A stretch of 64,000 bases of DNA from Bacillota bacterium. Lineage in GTDB: Bacteria; Bacillota; Clostridia; Acetivibrionales; DSM-1351. The position numbers and the translations under genes are program-made. Below the pieces are notes generated by a model. That model had not been told where the DNA came from, ran no database searches, and was given only the letters and a program-made list of their open reading frames with translations. Within the stretch, counting starts at the first letter, position 1. Every line of letters starts with the position of its first letter. The stretch is taken from assembly GCA_023409265.1 (NCBI GenBank), contig JAEYHZ010000003.1, positions 1 to 64,000 of the forward strand. Direction: 5' to 3'. Positions 16,978 to 25,848 of this stretch are shown here, piece after piece.

Positions 16978-17120
16978 AAAAAACTTGTTAGGATTCGAAC
17001 CCGAGAGGGCACGAACCGTAAAGAAAATGTGCTAAATGCACATTTTTAGGTGAGTGTAGGAGCCCGGCACCAGAGCGAAGCGAAGGTGGGTGACGTCATT
17101 AGCATGCGTTAGGCATGCGT

Positions 17121-17144
17121 GAATCCCACCTTCTCCGCCAAAAT
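17121..17144 (+). repeat. 24-bp duplicate of the tRNA-Ser(CGA) 3' end
   Basis: Identical over 24 nt to 16915-16938, covering the 3' half of the T arm, the acceptor strand, CCA and four following bases. The copies are 206 bp apart. The DNA between is GC-richer and structured, with GAAGGTGGG (ending about 17088) able to pair with CCCACCTTC and an inner GCATGC/GCATGC hairpin. This resembles the attL/attR footprint of an element that once used the tRNA as its target, but no integrase is present. Confidence 0.6.
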
Positions 17145-17151
17145 TTGTCTG

Positions 17152-17180
17152 AAAGCCCTTGAAAATCAAGGGCTTTTAGC
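17152..17180 (+). terminator. Terminator-like hairpin
   Basis: AAAGCCCTTGA pairs with TCAAGGGCTTT around a short loop, followed by T residues. It lies just after the duplicated tRNA end. Confidence 0.7.
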
Positions 17181-17186
17181 ATTTGT

Positions 17187-17238
17187 TCAAAACGGTACCG
17201 GATTTTCTGATCAAAATGAAAATCTGGTACCGTTTTTG
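17187..17238 (+). terminator. Strong hairpin/terminator
   Basis: A stem of about 19 bp (AAAACGGTACCGGATTTTC with its complement, one mismatch) and a T run. It is the second consecutive terminator; no gene lies between them. Confidence 0.75.
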
Positions 17239-17378
17239 TATTTAACCAACAAAATGTTATGAATTATAACTACATTGCCTCAATTAATTTCTTCACTATA
17301 AACGAAAAGTGCCTATAGATAAATCAATAATTCATTTATCTATAGGGCTTAATCCTGTAAGATGGATCCCATTGGAAT

Positions 17379-17890
17379 ATGTTCCCGGTGGTTTTCGGGC
17401 ATGAAGCCTTTGGTGAAATAATTGAGTGCGGGAAAAATGTCAGTGATTTTAAGGTTGGAGATAGAGCATTTCTCCAGATATGTTTGGTGAAATTTTCTTT
17501 TCCTTACTATTTAGAAGTATCCAAATTGTTTGTTCTGCTGAACTATTGCTGCTGCGAGCATATTAATCCTATTTGGGAGAAATATATCAGTAAGCTGCTA
17601 AATTTACGTAAAGTATCTATATCACCATGGTGTAACGAGGAACTTATGAGTGAAGTTCTTAAGGGGACTAAGGTGATTTTCCACCGCAAACCAAGTCCGA
17701 ATTTTATTTGAGTTGGGAGAGAACCTGATGAAGAAGCTTTCCGAAAACACATTATTAAGACAAGTAAGAGTGCGCGTGGATGTAAATTGGAATTCTATTC
17801 CAGAGGTGTTTATACACTTGAAGGTGATGTGGATAAGCCTAGAAGAGCAGTCCAAATCGTTAGAGAATTGGCTCGGGAGAATTGTGTGAA
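17379..17890 (+). pseudogene. Chimeric remnant: alcohol-dehydrogenase N-terminus joined to UroD-like C-terminus
   Basis: The frame opens with VVFGHEAFGEIIECG and VGDRAF, the GHE motif region of zinc alcohol dehydrogenases. It then switches without a frame break to a uroporphyrinogen-decarboxylase-like C-terminus (WEKYISKLLNLRKVSISPW, then FHRKPSP). A TGA at 17709-17711 interrupts the frame, but the homologous sequence resumes in the same frame (DEEAFRKHI, SARGCKLEF, YTLEGDVDKPRRAVQIVREL) to about 17890. In relatives a glycine often follows the FI residues, so a GGA-to-TGA change is likely. The UroD part may derive from a methyltransferase of the adjacent Mta island. Confidence 0.65.
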
Positions 17891-17934
17891 GAAAAGAAAA
17901 AATTTTTTGACTCAGGCTTTAGCTTTATTCCTGC

Positions 17935-18275
17935 AGGTGCGGCAGCCAGCCTTTTCTCATTTTTTTATTCAATATCATGGGGTGCTCTATATCATCGTCT
18001 ATACCAATGTCAACAATGACATAATATGCGTTTGTTAGTCTGGAGAAAGCGTTGATACCTGTAAAGCTTTAGCGAAATTTTAAGTTACAGAAGATGTAAC
18101 ACTTTGGAGACAGGAACTGACACATTCATCATATGCTCCGTTATCTGCACACATAATAATTACTGCTTTTTTTAATACTGGGATGTGTACTACGGATACT
18201 TCCGCCAACCCGTTTCAAAGTGTATTCAAGCTAGCCGAGACTGCCAAGTGGCTTCGAGAGACTGTAAAGCCATTT
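17935..18275 (-). pseudogene. cobT: Decayed cobT (nicotinate-nucleotide:DMB phosphoribosyltransferase)
   Basis: Reading the minus strand across frames gives CobT landmarks in order: SLSKPLGSLG, a stop, LEYTLKRVGGSIRSTHPSIKK, then in another frame KKAVIIMCADNGAYDE and SVT, then NFAK, and in a third frame TGINAFSRLTNAYYVIVDIG and DDIEHP. At least two frameshifts and one stop have accumulated and the C-terminal two thirds are missing. CobT activates the lower-ligand base during cobamide synthesis, so a copy beside corrinoid methyltransferase genes makes sense. It is clearly non-functional now. Confidence 0.7.
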
Positions 18276-18345
18276 TGAACCTAAACCATAATTTTATAAT
18301 CAAGGCTCATATATTGAATCTAATTTATTTAGCGACATAAGAATT

Positions 18346-20187
18346 TCACCTTTCTTCTGAAAACATCATTGAGTCCATATAGAAATCATTAAATTCCTTG
18401 CAGGACGACAGCTCAATATATTTTAGATATTTCTTAAGCCTTTTGGCCTGTGCAAACTTATACTTTGATAAAAGCATTTCGATGGCTCCCATACCGGCTG
18501 CATTTCCAATAGGCTCAAGTTTTCCGCGCAGCTCAGCAGGAATGAGTCCTATATTTAAAGCACTTTCGGTATTTACATATGTACCGAAGCCACCCGCAAG
18601 ATAGACCCTGTCAACCTGGTCAAAGCCGATCCCGGCCTTCTCTATAAGAATTCTTATTCCAGCAGCAATCGCTCCTTTTGCATTTTGAAGCTCCCTTACA
18701 TCCTTTTGAGTAATATAGATGTTGTTTCCAGTAGTAGACTCGCTGCTGTCTGCTATAATGAAGGCAGCTGTTCCGTTAATTTCTGAAAAGCGTCGTTTTA
18801 CTTCAGGAGGCAGTCCTTCCAGTTTGTCAAAATCGGTCTCCATTCTGCCTGTCTCATCTATGATACCAGTTTTGTAGAGTTCCGATACGATGTCAATAAC
18901 ACCGGTACCGCAAATACCTGAAGGCTTTTCTTTGTTAATGGTAGTATACTGGAAATCTTCGTTAAAGGAAAAACTATCAATGGCACCTTTGATACTACCT
19001 ACACCGCAACGTATATTTGCACCCTCAAATGCCGGACCTGCCGCCGCCGAACAGGAAAGAAGCCATTCCTTGCAGCCGAGGACAATTTCTCCATTGGTAC
19101 CGAAGTCCACCAGCAGGGAAATTTTACTTTGCTTATCCATTCCACTTGCAATTACTGCTGAAACGGTATCTGCACCGATATAGGCAGCTACCGAAGGGGC
19201 AACAATTACTACGGCATTCTTATTTATTTTAATTCCCAAATCCGCGGTTTTAAGTACAAACTCCTGTGTGGCAGCAGGAGCAAATGGCGCTGAAGCAATA
19301 TTCCTTGCGGGAATCTTCATAAGAAAATGCAGCATAGTGGTATTGCCAACAAGGGTCATCTCATAAACATCTTTACTTTCAAGGCAAGCGTTATTGGTCA
19401 ATGTGTCAACCGCGAGGTTGATACTGTTGATAATGCTGTCATACATTTCTAAAAGTCCATTCGGTTCTTCCATAGTGTATTTAATTCTTGATATTACATC
19501 AGCTCCAAATTTTTTCTGAGGATTAAGACAGGAATAAGTGGATACTCTTATTCCTGTTTTCAGGTCAATAAGGTAAGCCGCAAGGGTGGTTGTACCAATA
19601 TCGATGGCTATTCCATAAAGTTTTGAGGTGGTGTCTCCTTCTTCAATACCAATGACCTCTTTATCGAAAAAAAGCAGAGTTGAGTTGAAATTTTCCTTCC
19701 GTAGTGTTTCGGGAAGCTGCCTTATCAAGTGTAGGGAAGACAATTCTTCCTTCATTTTAAGATAGTCCTTCAAACGTGTACTGTCACATCTTTGATCCTG
19801 CAAATCAGGAGAACAGAGCCTTATAAACTCTTTCCTGACTAAGGGAGAGAGTTTAAGCCTTTTTTGCTTGCCGCTTGTGAGAACTTTAGACTCGGAGTCT
19901 GAACTGTCAAGGTATACCGTCATGTCGCAGTTGATAAGTGTTTGGCAGGCAAGCCTCCAGCCTTTAGCAACCAAGCTGTCGCCAAGAAACAAACGGTCTT
20001 TCTGTGACGACCCGGGAATTGAATCTCCCTTAAGCCTGACCATGCATTTGCCGCAAGTCCCATTGCTATTGCAGGGCGAATATATTTCGAAATTATTCTG
20101 ATGTAGAAACCGGTGAAGGTTTACTCCTTCCGGGGCAGATAATTCAAATTCCCTGCTTTTTCGGTATATTTTGAGCTTGTATTCCAT
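18346..20187 (-). CDS. RACo-like reductive activator of corrinoid protein
   Basis: 613 aa with GGAGG 8 nt upstream. The N-terminal [2Fe-2S] ferredoxin domain carries C39, C45, C48 and C81 (CNSNGTCGKC..C). A linker (about 95-190) is followed by an ASKHA-type ATPase fold of the DUF4445 family (YGIAIDIGTTTLAAYLIDL near 195, VDFGTNGEIVLG near 365, VYLAGGFGTYVN near 550). Such proteins use ATP hydrolysis to return inactive Co(II) corrinoid to Co(I). It should reactivate the MtaC protein encoded about 6 kb away. It is transcribed with the DUF1638 gene and away from mtaB. Confidence 0.9.
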   Translation of the reverse strand: MEYKLKIYRKSREFELSAPEGVNLHRFLHQNNFEIYSPCNSNGTCGKCMVRLKGDSIPGSSQKDRLFLGDSLVAKGWRLACQTLINCDMTVYLDSSDSESKVLTSGKQKRLKLSPLVRKEFIRLCSPDLQDQRCDSTRLKDYLKMKEELSSLHLIRQLPETLRKENFNSTLLFFDKEVIGIEEGDTTSKLYGIAIDIGTTTLAAYLIDLKTGIRVSTYSCLNPQKKFGADVISRIKYTMEEPNGLLEMYDSIINSINLAVDTLTNNACLESKDVYEMTLVGNTTMLHFLMKIPARNIASAPFAPAATQEFVLKTADLGIKINKNAVVIVAPSVAAYIGADTVSAVIASGMDKQSKISLLVDFGTNGEIVLGCKEWLLSCSAAAGPAFEGANIRCGVGSIKGAIDSFSFNEDFQYTTINKEKPSGICGTGVIDIVSELYKTGIIDETGRMETDFDKLEGLPPEVKRRFSEINGTAAFIIADSSESTTGNNIYITQKDVRELQNAKGAIAAGIRILIEKAGIGFDQVDRVYLAGGFGTYVNTESALNIGLIPAELRGKLEPIGNAAGMGAIEMLLSKYKFAQAKRLKKYLKYIELSSCKEFNDFYMDSMMFSEER

Positions 20188-20246
20188 AATAGAACCTCCA
20201 TATCTGTGGACTGTATTTTACATATTTGCAGTAAAAAGCCCAGGCA

Positions 20247-20993
20247 TTAATCTTCTGTTTTAATTATACCTTCCTGATGACTTGGTGCGACCTTTTCTCC
20301 GGGTAGGACTATCAACACTTCATCTTCGTTAAATTCACCGTTCAACAGCCTTTTCAAGAGCCCATCATCCCCTTCAAACTCAAGGTAGTTCCAGTTAAGA
20401 TAACCAGCGCTGTTCTGTGTAAACTTACTGTAGTATTCCTGGTTGGGTAAAAGGTTCCAGCGAATGAAGGCCGCATTTTTGTAATCTCTCATCCAGCCAT
20501 GTTCCATCTCCATAAGGTATTCGGCATTATCTTCCCCGTATTTGGAGACATATTCCTCGAATAAAACCTTATATTTCAATTCACTTGGCTGCCAGCCCCG
20601 TTCAATCCAGCCTGATGAAAACCAGTAGGTCCCTGGATTCCTATTGAAGCAGTCGAGGTACCTTTCCTTTGAGCCCAAAAGAAGAGTGGTGCAGTCGTGA
20701 GCCCTTGGAACAACCATAGGCACATTTTTGCTTATTATTCCTTTTATTCCGTTGCTACAAAGGCCATAGCCTACAATTAAATAATCGTAGGCAGGACATG
20801 TATTATAATAATTATATGGAAAACCCTTGTTTGCTTTGTCAATTTCCTTCTGAAGCATGGTATTCAGCTTGTCGGGAGTATCGTGAAGTCCCTGATGCAA
20901 AAATGTTGTATCAATATAACATTTTGATTGGCTTGAAAGGAAGGATATCTCCCTGTTTAGTACGTCACATGCAATTACTTTTAATTTAAGCAT
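20247..20993 (-). CDS. DUF1638 family protein
   Basis: 248 aa; GAGG lies just upstream of the ATG. The fold starts LKVIACDVLNREISFL; conserved DUF1638 stretches are YDYLIVGYGLCSNGIKGI near 93 and VPRAHDCTTLLLGSKERY near 117. This family of unknown biochemical role is repeatedly found beside corrinoid-dependent methyltransferases and RACo genes. It sits 59 nt upstream of the RACo-like gene on the same strand and is probably in the same transcript. Confidence 0.85.
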   Translation of the reverse strand: MLKLKVIACDVLNREISFLSSQSKCYIDTTFLHQGLHDTPDKLNTMLQKEIDKANKGFPYNYYNTCPAYDYLIVGYGLCSNGIKGIISKNVPMVVPRAHDCTTLLLGSKERYLDCFNRNPGTYWFSSGWIERGWQPSELKYKVLFEEYVSKYGEDNAEYLMEMEHGWMRDYKNAAFIRWNLLPNQEYYSKFTQNSAGYLNWNYLEFEGDDGLLKRLLNGEFNEDEVLIVLPGEKVAPSHQEGIIKTED

Positions 20994-21012
20994 AAAACCT
21001 CAATATTTTATT

Positions 21013-21317
21013 TTATAATTTTTCTCTCAGCATCTTTAGGGATGGCAAGACCCGCATGCAACCTCTATTCCTTTTACAACTCCCGATGGAACAGGGCAGC
21101 CCGGGTGCTTGAAGTATTTTGAACCAGACGGTATATTCCGGAATTGCAGATATTACTGAAACATTCCTCAAAGCCATCAATTTCTTAAGTTCATCCGCCA
21201 TAGGTTTAAGGCTGGGATAATAAGTCTTCATGTTGAGGCATTCTGCGAATCTTTAGAAACTACTTCGATTGTTGTAATAAACCCACATATACTGACATTA
21301 ACTTTTACTGCAGCCAT
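21013..21317 (-). pseudogene. Frameshifted small Cys-containing protein, DUF6951-like
   Basis: The ATG at 21317 has a perfect AGGAGG about 9 nt upstream and reads MAAVKVNVSICGFITTIEVVS, then hits TGA after about 29 codons. The adjacent frame continues ECLNMK, ADELKKLMAL and ends with GSCKRNRGCMRVLPS near 21013. The pattern (V-x-V-N-x-x-ICGF start, EC-x-N-x-K, ELK, C-x5-C-x2-P) resembles the small DUF6951 proteins commonly encoded near MtaB genes. One shift near 21240 disables it. The family link is from memory and uncertain. Confidence 0.5.
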
Positions 21318-21618
21318 TTTTCAAACCTCCTATTTTATACTCCAATTTGATTATAATGTTTAAAACCCTTTAATTATTGTACTATTGAGACATTTTTATT
21401 ACTTTTTTCTGAGGATTTCTTTCATTAAAGATGAAAAAAAATAGGCAAGGAAAATATACCTGACTATTCCTATAAATTTTATAATGTACAAATAAAATCC
21501 AATAAAAACAATATTATTACAAGAAGGCGGAATGGATTAGTAATATTATTAGATTGTAAAGCAAAGCTATAGGAATAATACACTACATAACGTAAAAATT
21601 GAAAAAGGAGTGTCTGTC
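21318..21618. other. Divergent control region of the mtaB and DUF1638/RACo units
   Basis: This AT-rich region of about 300 bp lies between oppositely oriented genes. A TATAAT at about 21478 could serve mtaB, but its -35 region is poor (TACCTG at the right distance), which fits an activator-dependent promoter. I see no obvious terminator or riboswitch fold. Confidence 0.4.
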
Positions 21619-23010
21619 ATGTCAGAAAAGAATTTTACTTCACTTGCTTACAGTTCATTGAATGATTTTGTGTATGGGATATCAGAATATGCTGTCAAAT
21701 GTAAAAATGGTATGTTAATTGGCGGAGGAGAAATATATCCGGAGGTGAATTTTACCCTTCCTACCATGAACATTACTGATCAGACTATGCCTGACGTAAT
21801 AAAGGAATACAAGGAAATAATTGAAGATTTATGCAAAAGAGCTAAGGAGCTGTATGTTCCCGGATTGGTAATTGAAATTGAAACTTTGCCGCCAATGACC
21901 TTCAATCCTGAATGGGGAGTGGAAGTAACAAAGACTGTTCGTGAAGTAATGTTTGAATATGAGCAGAAGTATGGATTAAAAAGTGTACTGAGAATTACCC
22001 CAAACGACATAAGGGAAGGCAGAGACCTGAAGCATATGTGGAAAGGCCTTCACTGGGAAAAAATGATGGAAACTTTTGTAGGCTGTGCAAAAGCGGGTGC
22101 GGATTTCCTTGCCATCGAATCTATAGGAGGTAAGGATATACATGATGAAGCGATAATGTACTGTGACATCAAAAAGTCTCTCTTTGCCCTCGGCTTCCCA
22201 GGCATTAAGGATATGCACGTACTCTGGAGTAACATAGTTAAAATAGCTGAAGAGACGGGTGCAATCGCATCTGGAGATACAGCCTGCGGGTTTGGAAATA
22301 CTGCTATGGTGCTCGCAGACCGTGGGTATGTTCCGAGAGTATTTGCGTCAGTTGTAAGAGTTATGACAGCTGTACGCAGCCTTGCCGCTTTAGAAGAGGG
22401 TGCAGTTGGGCCTCATAAGGATTGCGGCTATGAAGGCGTATATATTAAGGCAATAACCGGAACACCAATTACTCTCGAAGGAAAGAGTAGCGCGTGTGCA
22501 CATTTAAGCCCCATTGGCAACATTGCAGCAGCAGTTGCTGACCTCTGGAGCAATGAATCCGTTCAGAACATTAAGCTCCTGGGTGGTATGGCGCCAACAG
22601 TATCACTTGAACAGCTGGTATATGACTGCCGCTTGATGAATAAAGCTACAGAAAAAGGTAAGGATGCGGCATTAATGCTTAGAGATTTACTCTCAGACTC
22701 AGACAGTTATCTTGACCCTCAGGCATATGTATTAAGACCAGATGTGGTATTAAGGATTTCTGATGAAATTATCAAGGAAACCGGCAGCTTCAATAGAATT
22801 AAGAAAGCGGCAAAGGTTACACTGGAAGAGCTTCGCAAGGCTGTTGCAGAAAATAAGGTCATGATTAAAGAGCGGGAACTCAGCTGGCTTGATACAATGA
22901 GTTCACAGCTTGAAACTATTCCTGAGGATGAAGAAGAGTTCCTTAAGAATATGCTGGAAAATGAAGAGTATGAGAAGTTCAATCCGAAACATTATGATTA
23001 TAATGCATAG
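21619..23010 (+). CDS. mtaB: Methanol:corrinoid methyltransferase MtaB
   Basis: 463 aa from the ATG at 21619, 9 nt after AAGGAG; the GTG at 21610 is too close to that site. MtaB transfers the methyl group of methanol to Co(I) on MtaC. The three zinc ligands known in Methanosarcina MtaB (one Glu, two Cys) have counterparts at E167 (FLAIESIGG), C223 (GDTACGFGNT) and C269 (GPHKDCGYEG). Length and the conserved N-terminus (TSLAYSSLNDFVYG) match the family. It appears intact and transcribed alone, divergent from the activator genes. Confidence 0.93.
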   Translation: MSEKNFTSLAYSSLNDFVYGISEYAVKCKNGMLIGGGEIYPEVNFTLPTMNITDQTMPDVIKEYKEIIEDLCKRAKELYVPGLVIEIETLPPMTFNPEWGVEVTKTVREVMFEYEQKYGLKSVLRITPNDIREGRDLKHMWKGLHWEKMMETFVGCAKAGADFLAIESIGGKDIHDEAIMYCDIKKSLFALGFPGIKDMHVLWSNIVKIAEETGAIASGDTACGFGNTAMVLADRGYVPRVFASVVRVMTAVRSLAALEEGAVGPHKDCGYEGVYIKAITGTPITLEGKSSACAHLSPIGNIAAAVADLWSNESVQNIKLLGGMAPTVSLEQLVYDCRLMNKATEKGKDAALMLRDLLSDSDSYLDPQAYVLRPDVVLRISDEIIKETGSFNRIKKAAKVTLEELRKAVAENKVMIKERELSWLDTMSSQLETIPEDEEEFLKNMLENEEYEKFNPKHYDYNA

Positions 23011-23022
23011 AAGTGCAAAGAG

Positions 23023-23041
23023 GATCGGTTCCAAACCGATC
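23023..23041 (+). terminator. Hairpin after mtaB
   Basis: GATCGGTT / AACCGATC with a 3-nt loop; no strong T run, so it may stabilise the 3' end rather than terminate. Confidence 0.45.
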
Positions 23042-23108
23042 ACCATAATTTAACTTGCCGCACAGACAAATTTGATTATTTGAATTGTAAGATTCTGAAT
23101 TGCCTCTC

Positions 23109-24398
23109 TTAAGTAGATTGGCCTCTGGATTCCCTGAATTTCCCAGGCGTAACGCCGGTTAATTTTTTAAATACCTTGGTAAAGTAGCTCTGGTCTTCAA
23201 ACCCTACCAGATTTGATACGTCAGTTAGAGGTATGGTTATATCGGACAATAGATTTTTGCTTGCGTTTACACGGATTTTATTTACATAGGATACAAAGTT
23301 GCAGTTCATTTCACTTTTAAAAACCTTGCTGAAGTAAGATGGATTCAAGTATACATGGCCTGCAACTTCTTCAAGGGTAATTCGGTCTGTAAAATTCCGC
23401 TTTATATAGTTAACTGCTTTGTAAATAGTATCTTTATGCCTTACATCTGCAAGATTGAAAACACAATCTGTAAATCTGGACATTATTTTTGAAAGCCAGA
23501 AGGTGAGATCTTCTACACTCGTCAACTGGTGAATATCAGAAAGATACTTGTAATTCAAACCGAATATTTCGACAGCATCAGCTCCGCCCTCCACAGCAGC
23601 CCTTGATAGTAAAACTACAAGCTCAAGAACTCTTGCTTTTATAATCTCAAAGTCTTTCCCGGAAGAAAAGAAGACGTACCCAAGTATTTCATTGAGTATT
23701 TTTTGTGAAGCAGGTTTATCTTCAAGAGCTATTTTCGATAATAGTTCTTTTTCTTTTTCAAATGGATAATTCATTTTTTGGTTTTCCTTGTCCTCCAAGG
23801 ATTTTATAAAATGCACTGATGTTGAAATCTGCGATTGTATTTCATGGAACTGCCTGTTATCGTTTAATTTAAATTCAGTAACAGTTGAGATATTGGAAGC
23901 AACGATATATAACAACTCAGCGAGATTATTTACAATCATTGGCTGTATCACGGGTATATTGTATATATACTGTTTCATTTTATTACTTTCGGGAGTGACA
24001 ATCCCGTCCTTTTCAAGGAGTTCTTCGATAAGAAACTCTTCTGGGTCTACCATCATTACAGGACCTCCAATTAAAGCACCCTGTATGCTTCCGTTGCTTG
24101 TTATTGGAGAAGCCCAATGAACCATTCCGATAGGGCAGAAATACACATATTTACCCCCGAATCTTTCAGCCTGGTAGCTTCCATAAAGATGTGCACTTGC
24201 ACAGGAAGTACGACCGCCCTTTAGTGAATTCATATTTGTACAGAATTGGCAAAGGCTGCCATTGGCGCAGAATTCATAAATCTTATTTCCCTTTGAATTG
24301 ATAATAATGCTCTCTACACCTGTTGAATGGCAGTAAGAATCTATAGTTTTTTTCGCTTTTTCAAAATCAAAACCAAGCTCATCTGTTTCATTGATCAT
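23109..24398 (-). CDS. AraC-type regulator with N-terminal PocR sensory domain
   Basis: 429 aa. The ATG at 24398 has GGAGG about 10 nt upstream; a TTG further out lacks a site. Residues about 8-165 form the Cys-rich PocR ligand domain (YEFCANGSLCQFCTNM, GGRTSCASAH, YVYFCPIGMVHWA). The C-terminal 100 residues are a double AraC helix-turn-helix (ITLEEVAGHVYLNPSYFSKVFKSE, then DVSNLVGFEDQSYFTKVFKKLTGVTPGKF). PocR-type sensors control corrinoid and C1 pathways. Lying between mtaB and mtaA, it is the likely methanol-responsive activator of this island. Confidence 0.9.
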   Translation of the reverse strand: MINETDELGFDFEKAKKTIDSYCHSTGVESIIINSKGNKIYEFCANGSLCQFCTNMNSLKGGRTSCASAHLYGSYQAERFGGKYVYFCPIGMVHWASPITSNGSIQGALIGGPVMMVDPEEFLIEELLEKDGIVTPESNKMKQYIYNIPVIQPMIVNNLAELLYIVASNISTVTEFKLNDNRQFHEIQSQISTSVHFIKSLEDKENQKMNYPFEKEKELLSKIALEDKPASQKILNEILGYVFFSSGKDFEIIKARVLELVVLLSRAAVEGGADAVEIFGLNYKYLSDIHQLTSVEDLTFWLSKIMSRFTDCVFNLADVRHKDTIYKAVNYIKRNFTDRITLEEVAGHVYLNPSYFSKVFKSEMNCNFVSYVNKIRVNASKNLLSDITIPLTDVSNLVGFEDQSYFTKVFKKLTGVTPGKFRESRGQST

Positions 24399-24685
24399 AG
24401 AGATTCTTGCCTCCAAAGTTATAATTATTTCCAATTAATATATAAACATTAAACAATTTAAGTTTAAATTATTTCGGCAAATAAAGATATTGAAAAAAAT
24501 CACTATTTATAGTAAAAATTTTGTTTTATTAGTTTATCAAAATTCAGATGTCAAAAATGTCTTATAAACCAAAAATTATTCATAGAAAAATATTTGCGGG
24601 TTTAATAACATGAGTTATAAGTAAAACGTGTATTCATATTTTGACGATTGTTTAGTTTTATAAATTATTTTAGGAGGAAAATGAT

Positions 24686-25696
24686 ATGAAAATGAATATG
24701 AACAAGTGGCTTGAGGATATAATCTCCTCACCAAAGAGGAAAGCACTCCCGATTATGACCTATCCTGGGCTTGAACTGGTAAATAAAAAAGTAAAGGATG
24801 TAATTTCAAATAGCGAGTTTCAATTTGAGTGCATTAATGAATTGTCAAATAAATACAAAACGGAGGCAACGGTTACTATTATGGATTTGTCAGTTGAGGC
24901 GGAGGCTTTCGGTAGCAAGATTAAATTCTCCGATAATGAAGTGCCTACAGTTATTGGTAAAATCATTTCCAATGCCGAGGATGCAGAAAACCTGAAAATA
25001 CCGAAGGTTGGAGATGGAAGAACTTCTGTTTACCTGAACGTTTCGAGGATCGCCGCGGAAAATATAAATGAAAAGTCTGTATTTGCTGGACATATCGGAC
25101 CATTTTCATTAGCTGGACGCTTGATGGACATGACTGAAATTATGATTACAATGATGGAGGAACCAGAAATAGTGCATACGGTTCTGGACAAGTGTACAAG
25201 TTTTCTTGTAGAATATTGCAAGGCATTCAAGGCTGCCGGAACAAATGGTGTAATAATAGCTGAACCTGCTGCAGGTTTGCTGCCTCCTGCAAAATGTGAT
25301 GAATTCTCTTCACAGTATGTTAAAAAAATCGTAGATGCAGTACAGGATGAAGGCTTTATTGTTATACTCCATAACTGCGGTAATACTGTAAAGTTGGTTG
25401 ATTCCATGGTTTCAACCGGTGCTAAGGCATTCCATTTCGGAAATTCTGTAAAAATGATTAATATATTGCCTCAGGTACCGTCTGACAGGATAGCTTTAGG
25501 TAATATTGACCCGGCAAGTGTATTTATGAACGGAACAGTTGAAGAAATGAAGGTAAAAGTTCAAAATCTCCTTGAGGAAATGATGCCATTCAAAAACTTT
25601 GTTCTTTCATCAGGATGTGACGTACCTCCTGGAACTTCTCTGGAAAATGTCAATGCATTTTTTGATGCACTTGAAGAGTTCAATAAAAGTTTGTAA
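24686..25696 (+). CDS. mtaA: MtaA-type methylcobamide:acceptor methyltransferase (UroD fold)
   Basis: 336 aa with AGGAGG 8-10 nt upstream. It is a uroporphyrinogen-decarboxylase-superfamily TIM barrel. The zinc site of MtaA/MtbA enzymes, H-x-C plus a distal C, is present as H229-N-C231 (ILHNCGNT) and C311 (SSGCDVPPGT). In methanogens MtaA moves the methyl group from MtaC to coenzyme M; in bacteria homologues use tetrahydrofolate, which is more likely here. It converges on mtaC with a terminator between. Confidence 0.85.
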   Translation: MKMNMNKWLEDIISSPKRKALPIMTYPGLELVNKKVKDVISNSEFQFECINELSNKYKTEATVTIMDLSVEAEAFGSKIKFSDNEVPTVIGKIISNAEDAENLKIPKVGDGRTSVYLNVSRIAAENINEKSVFAGHIGPFSLAGRLMDMTEIMITMMEEPEIVHTVLDKCTSFLVEYCKAFKAAGTNGVIIAEPAAGLLPPAKCDEFSSQYVKKIVDAVQDEGFIVILHNCGNTVKLVDSMVSTGAKAFHFGNSVKMINILPQVPSDRIALGNIDPASVFMNGTVEEMKVKVQNLLEEMMPFKNFVLSSGCDVPPGTSLENVNAFFDALEEFNKSL

Positions 25697-25717
25697 AACT
25701 GATTTAAAGAAAAGTTT

Positions 25718-25757
25718 GGACCACCGTTAACGGTTAAACCAATAGCGGTGGTTTTAG
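25718..25757. terminator. Terminator after mtaA
   Basis: ACCACCG pairs with CGGTGGT around an AT-rich loop, followed by TTTTAGGTT. Confidence 0.65.
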
Positions 25758-25771
25758 GTTCTTAAAATAGT

Positions 25772-25805
25772 TTAAGCTATCATTAAAATTATGCTTAATG
25801 ATAGC
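25772..25805. terminator. Hairpin downstream of mtaC
   Basis: A perfect 12-bp stem (AGCTATCATTAA with TTAATGATAGCT) with a loop of about 8 nt. It lies about 45 bp beyond the minus-strand mtaC stop and is the likely mtaC terminator. Confidence 0.6.
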
Positions 25806-25848
25806 TCATTATAGGATCTTCTATTTATGATATTTTTTTATAGTGATA

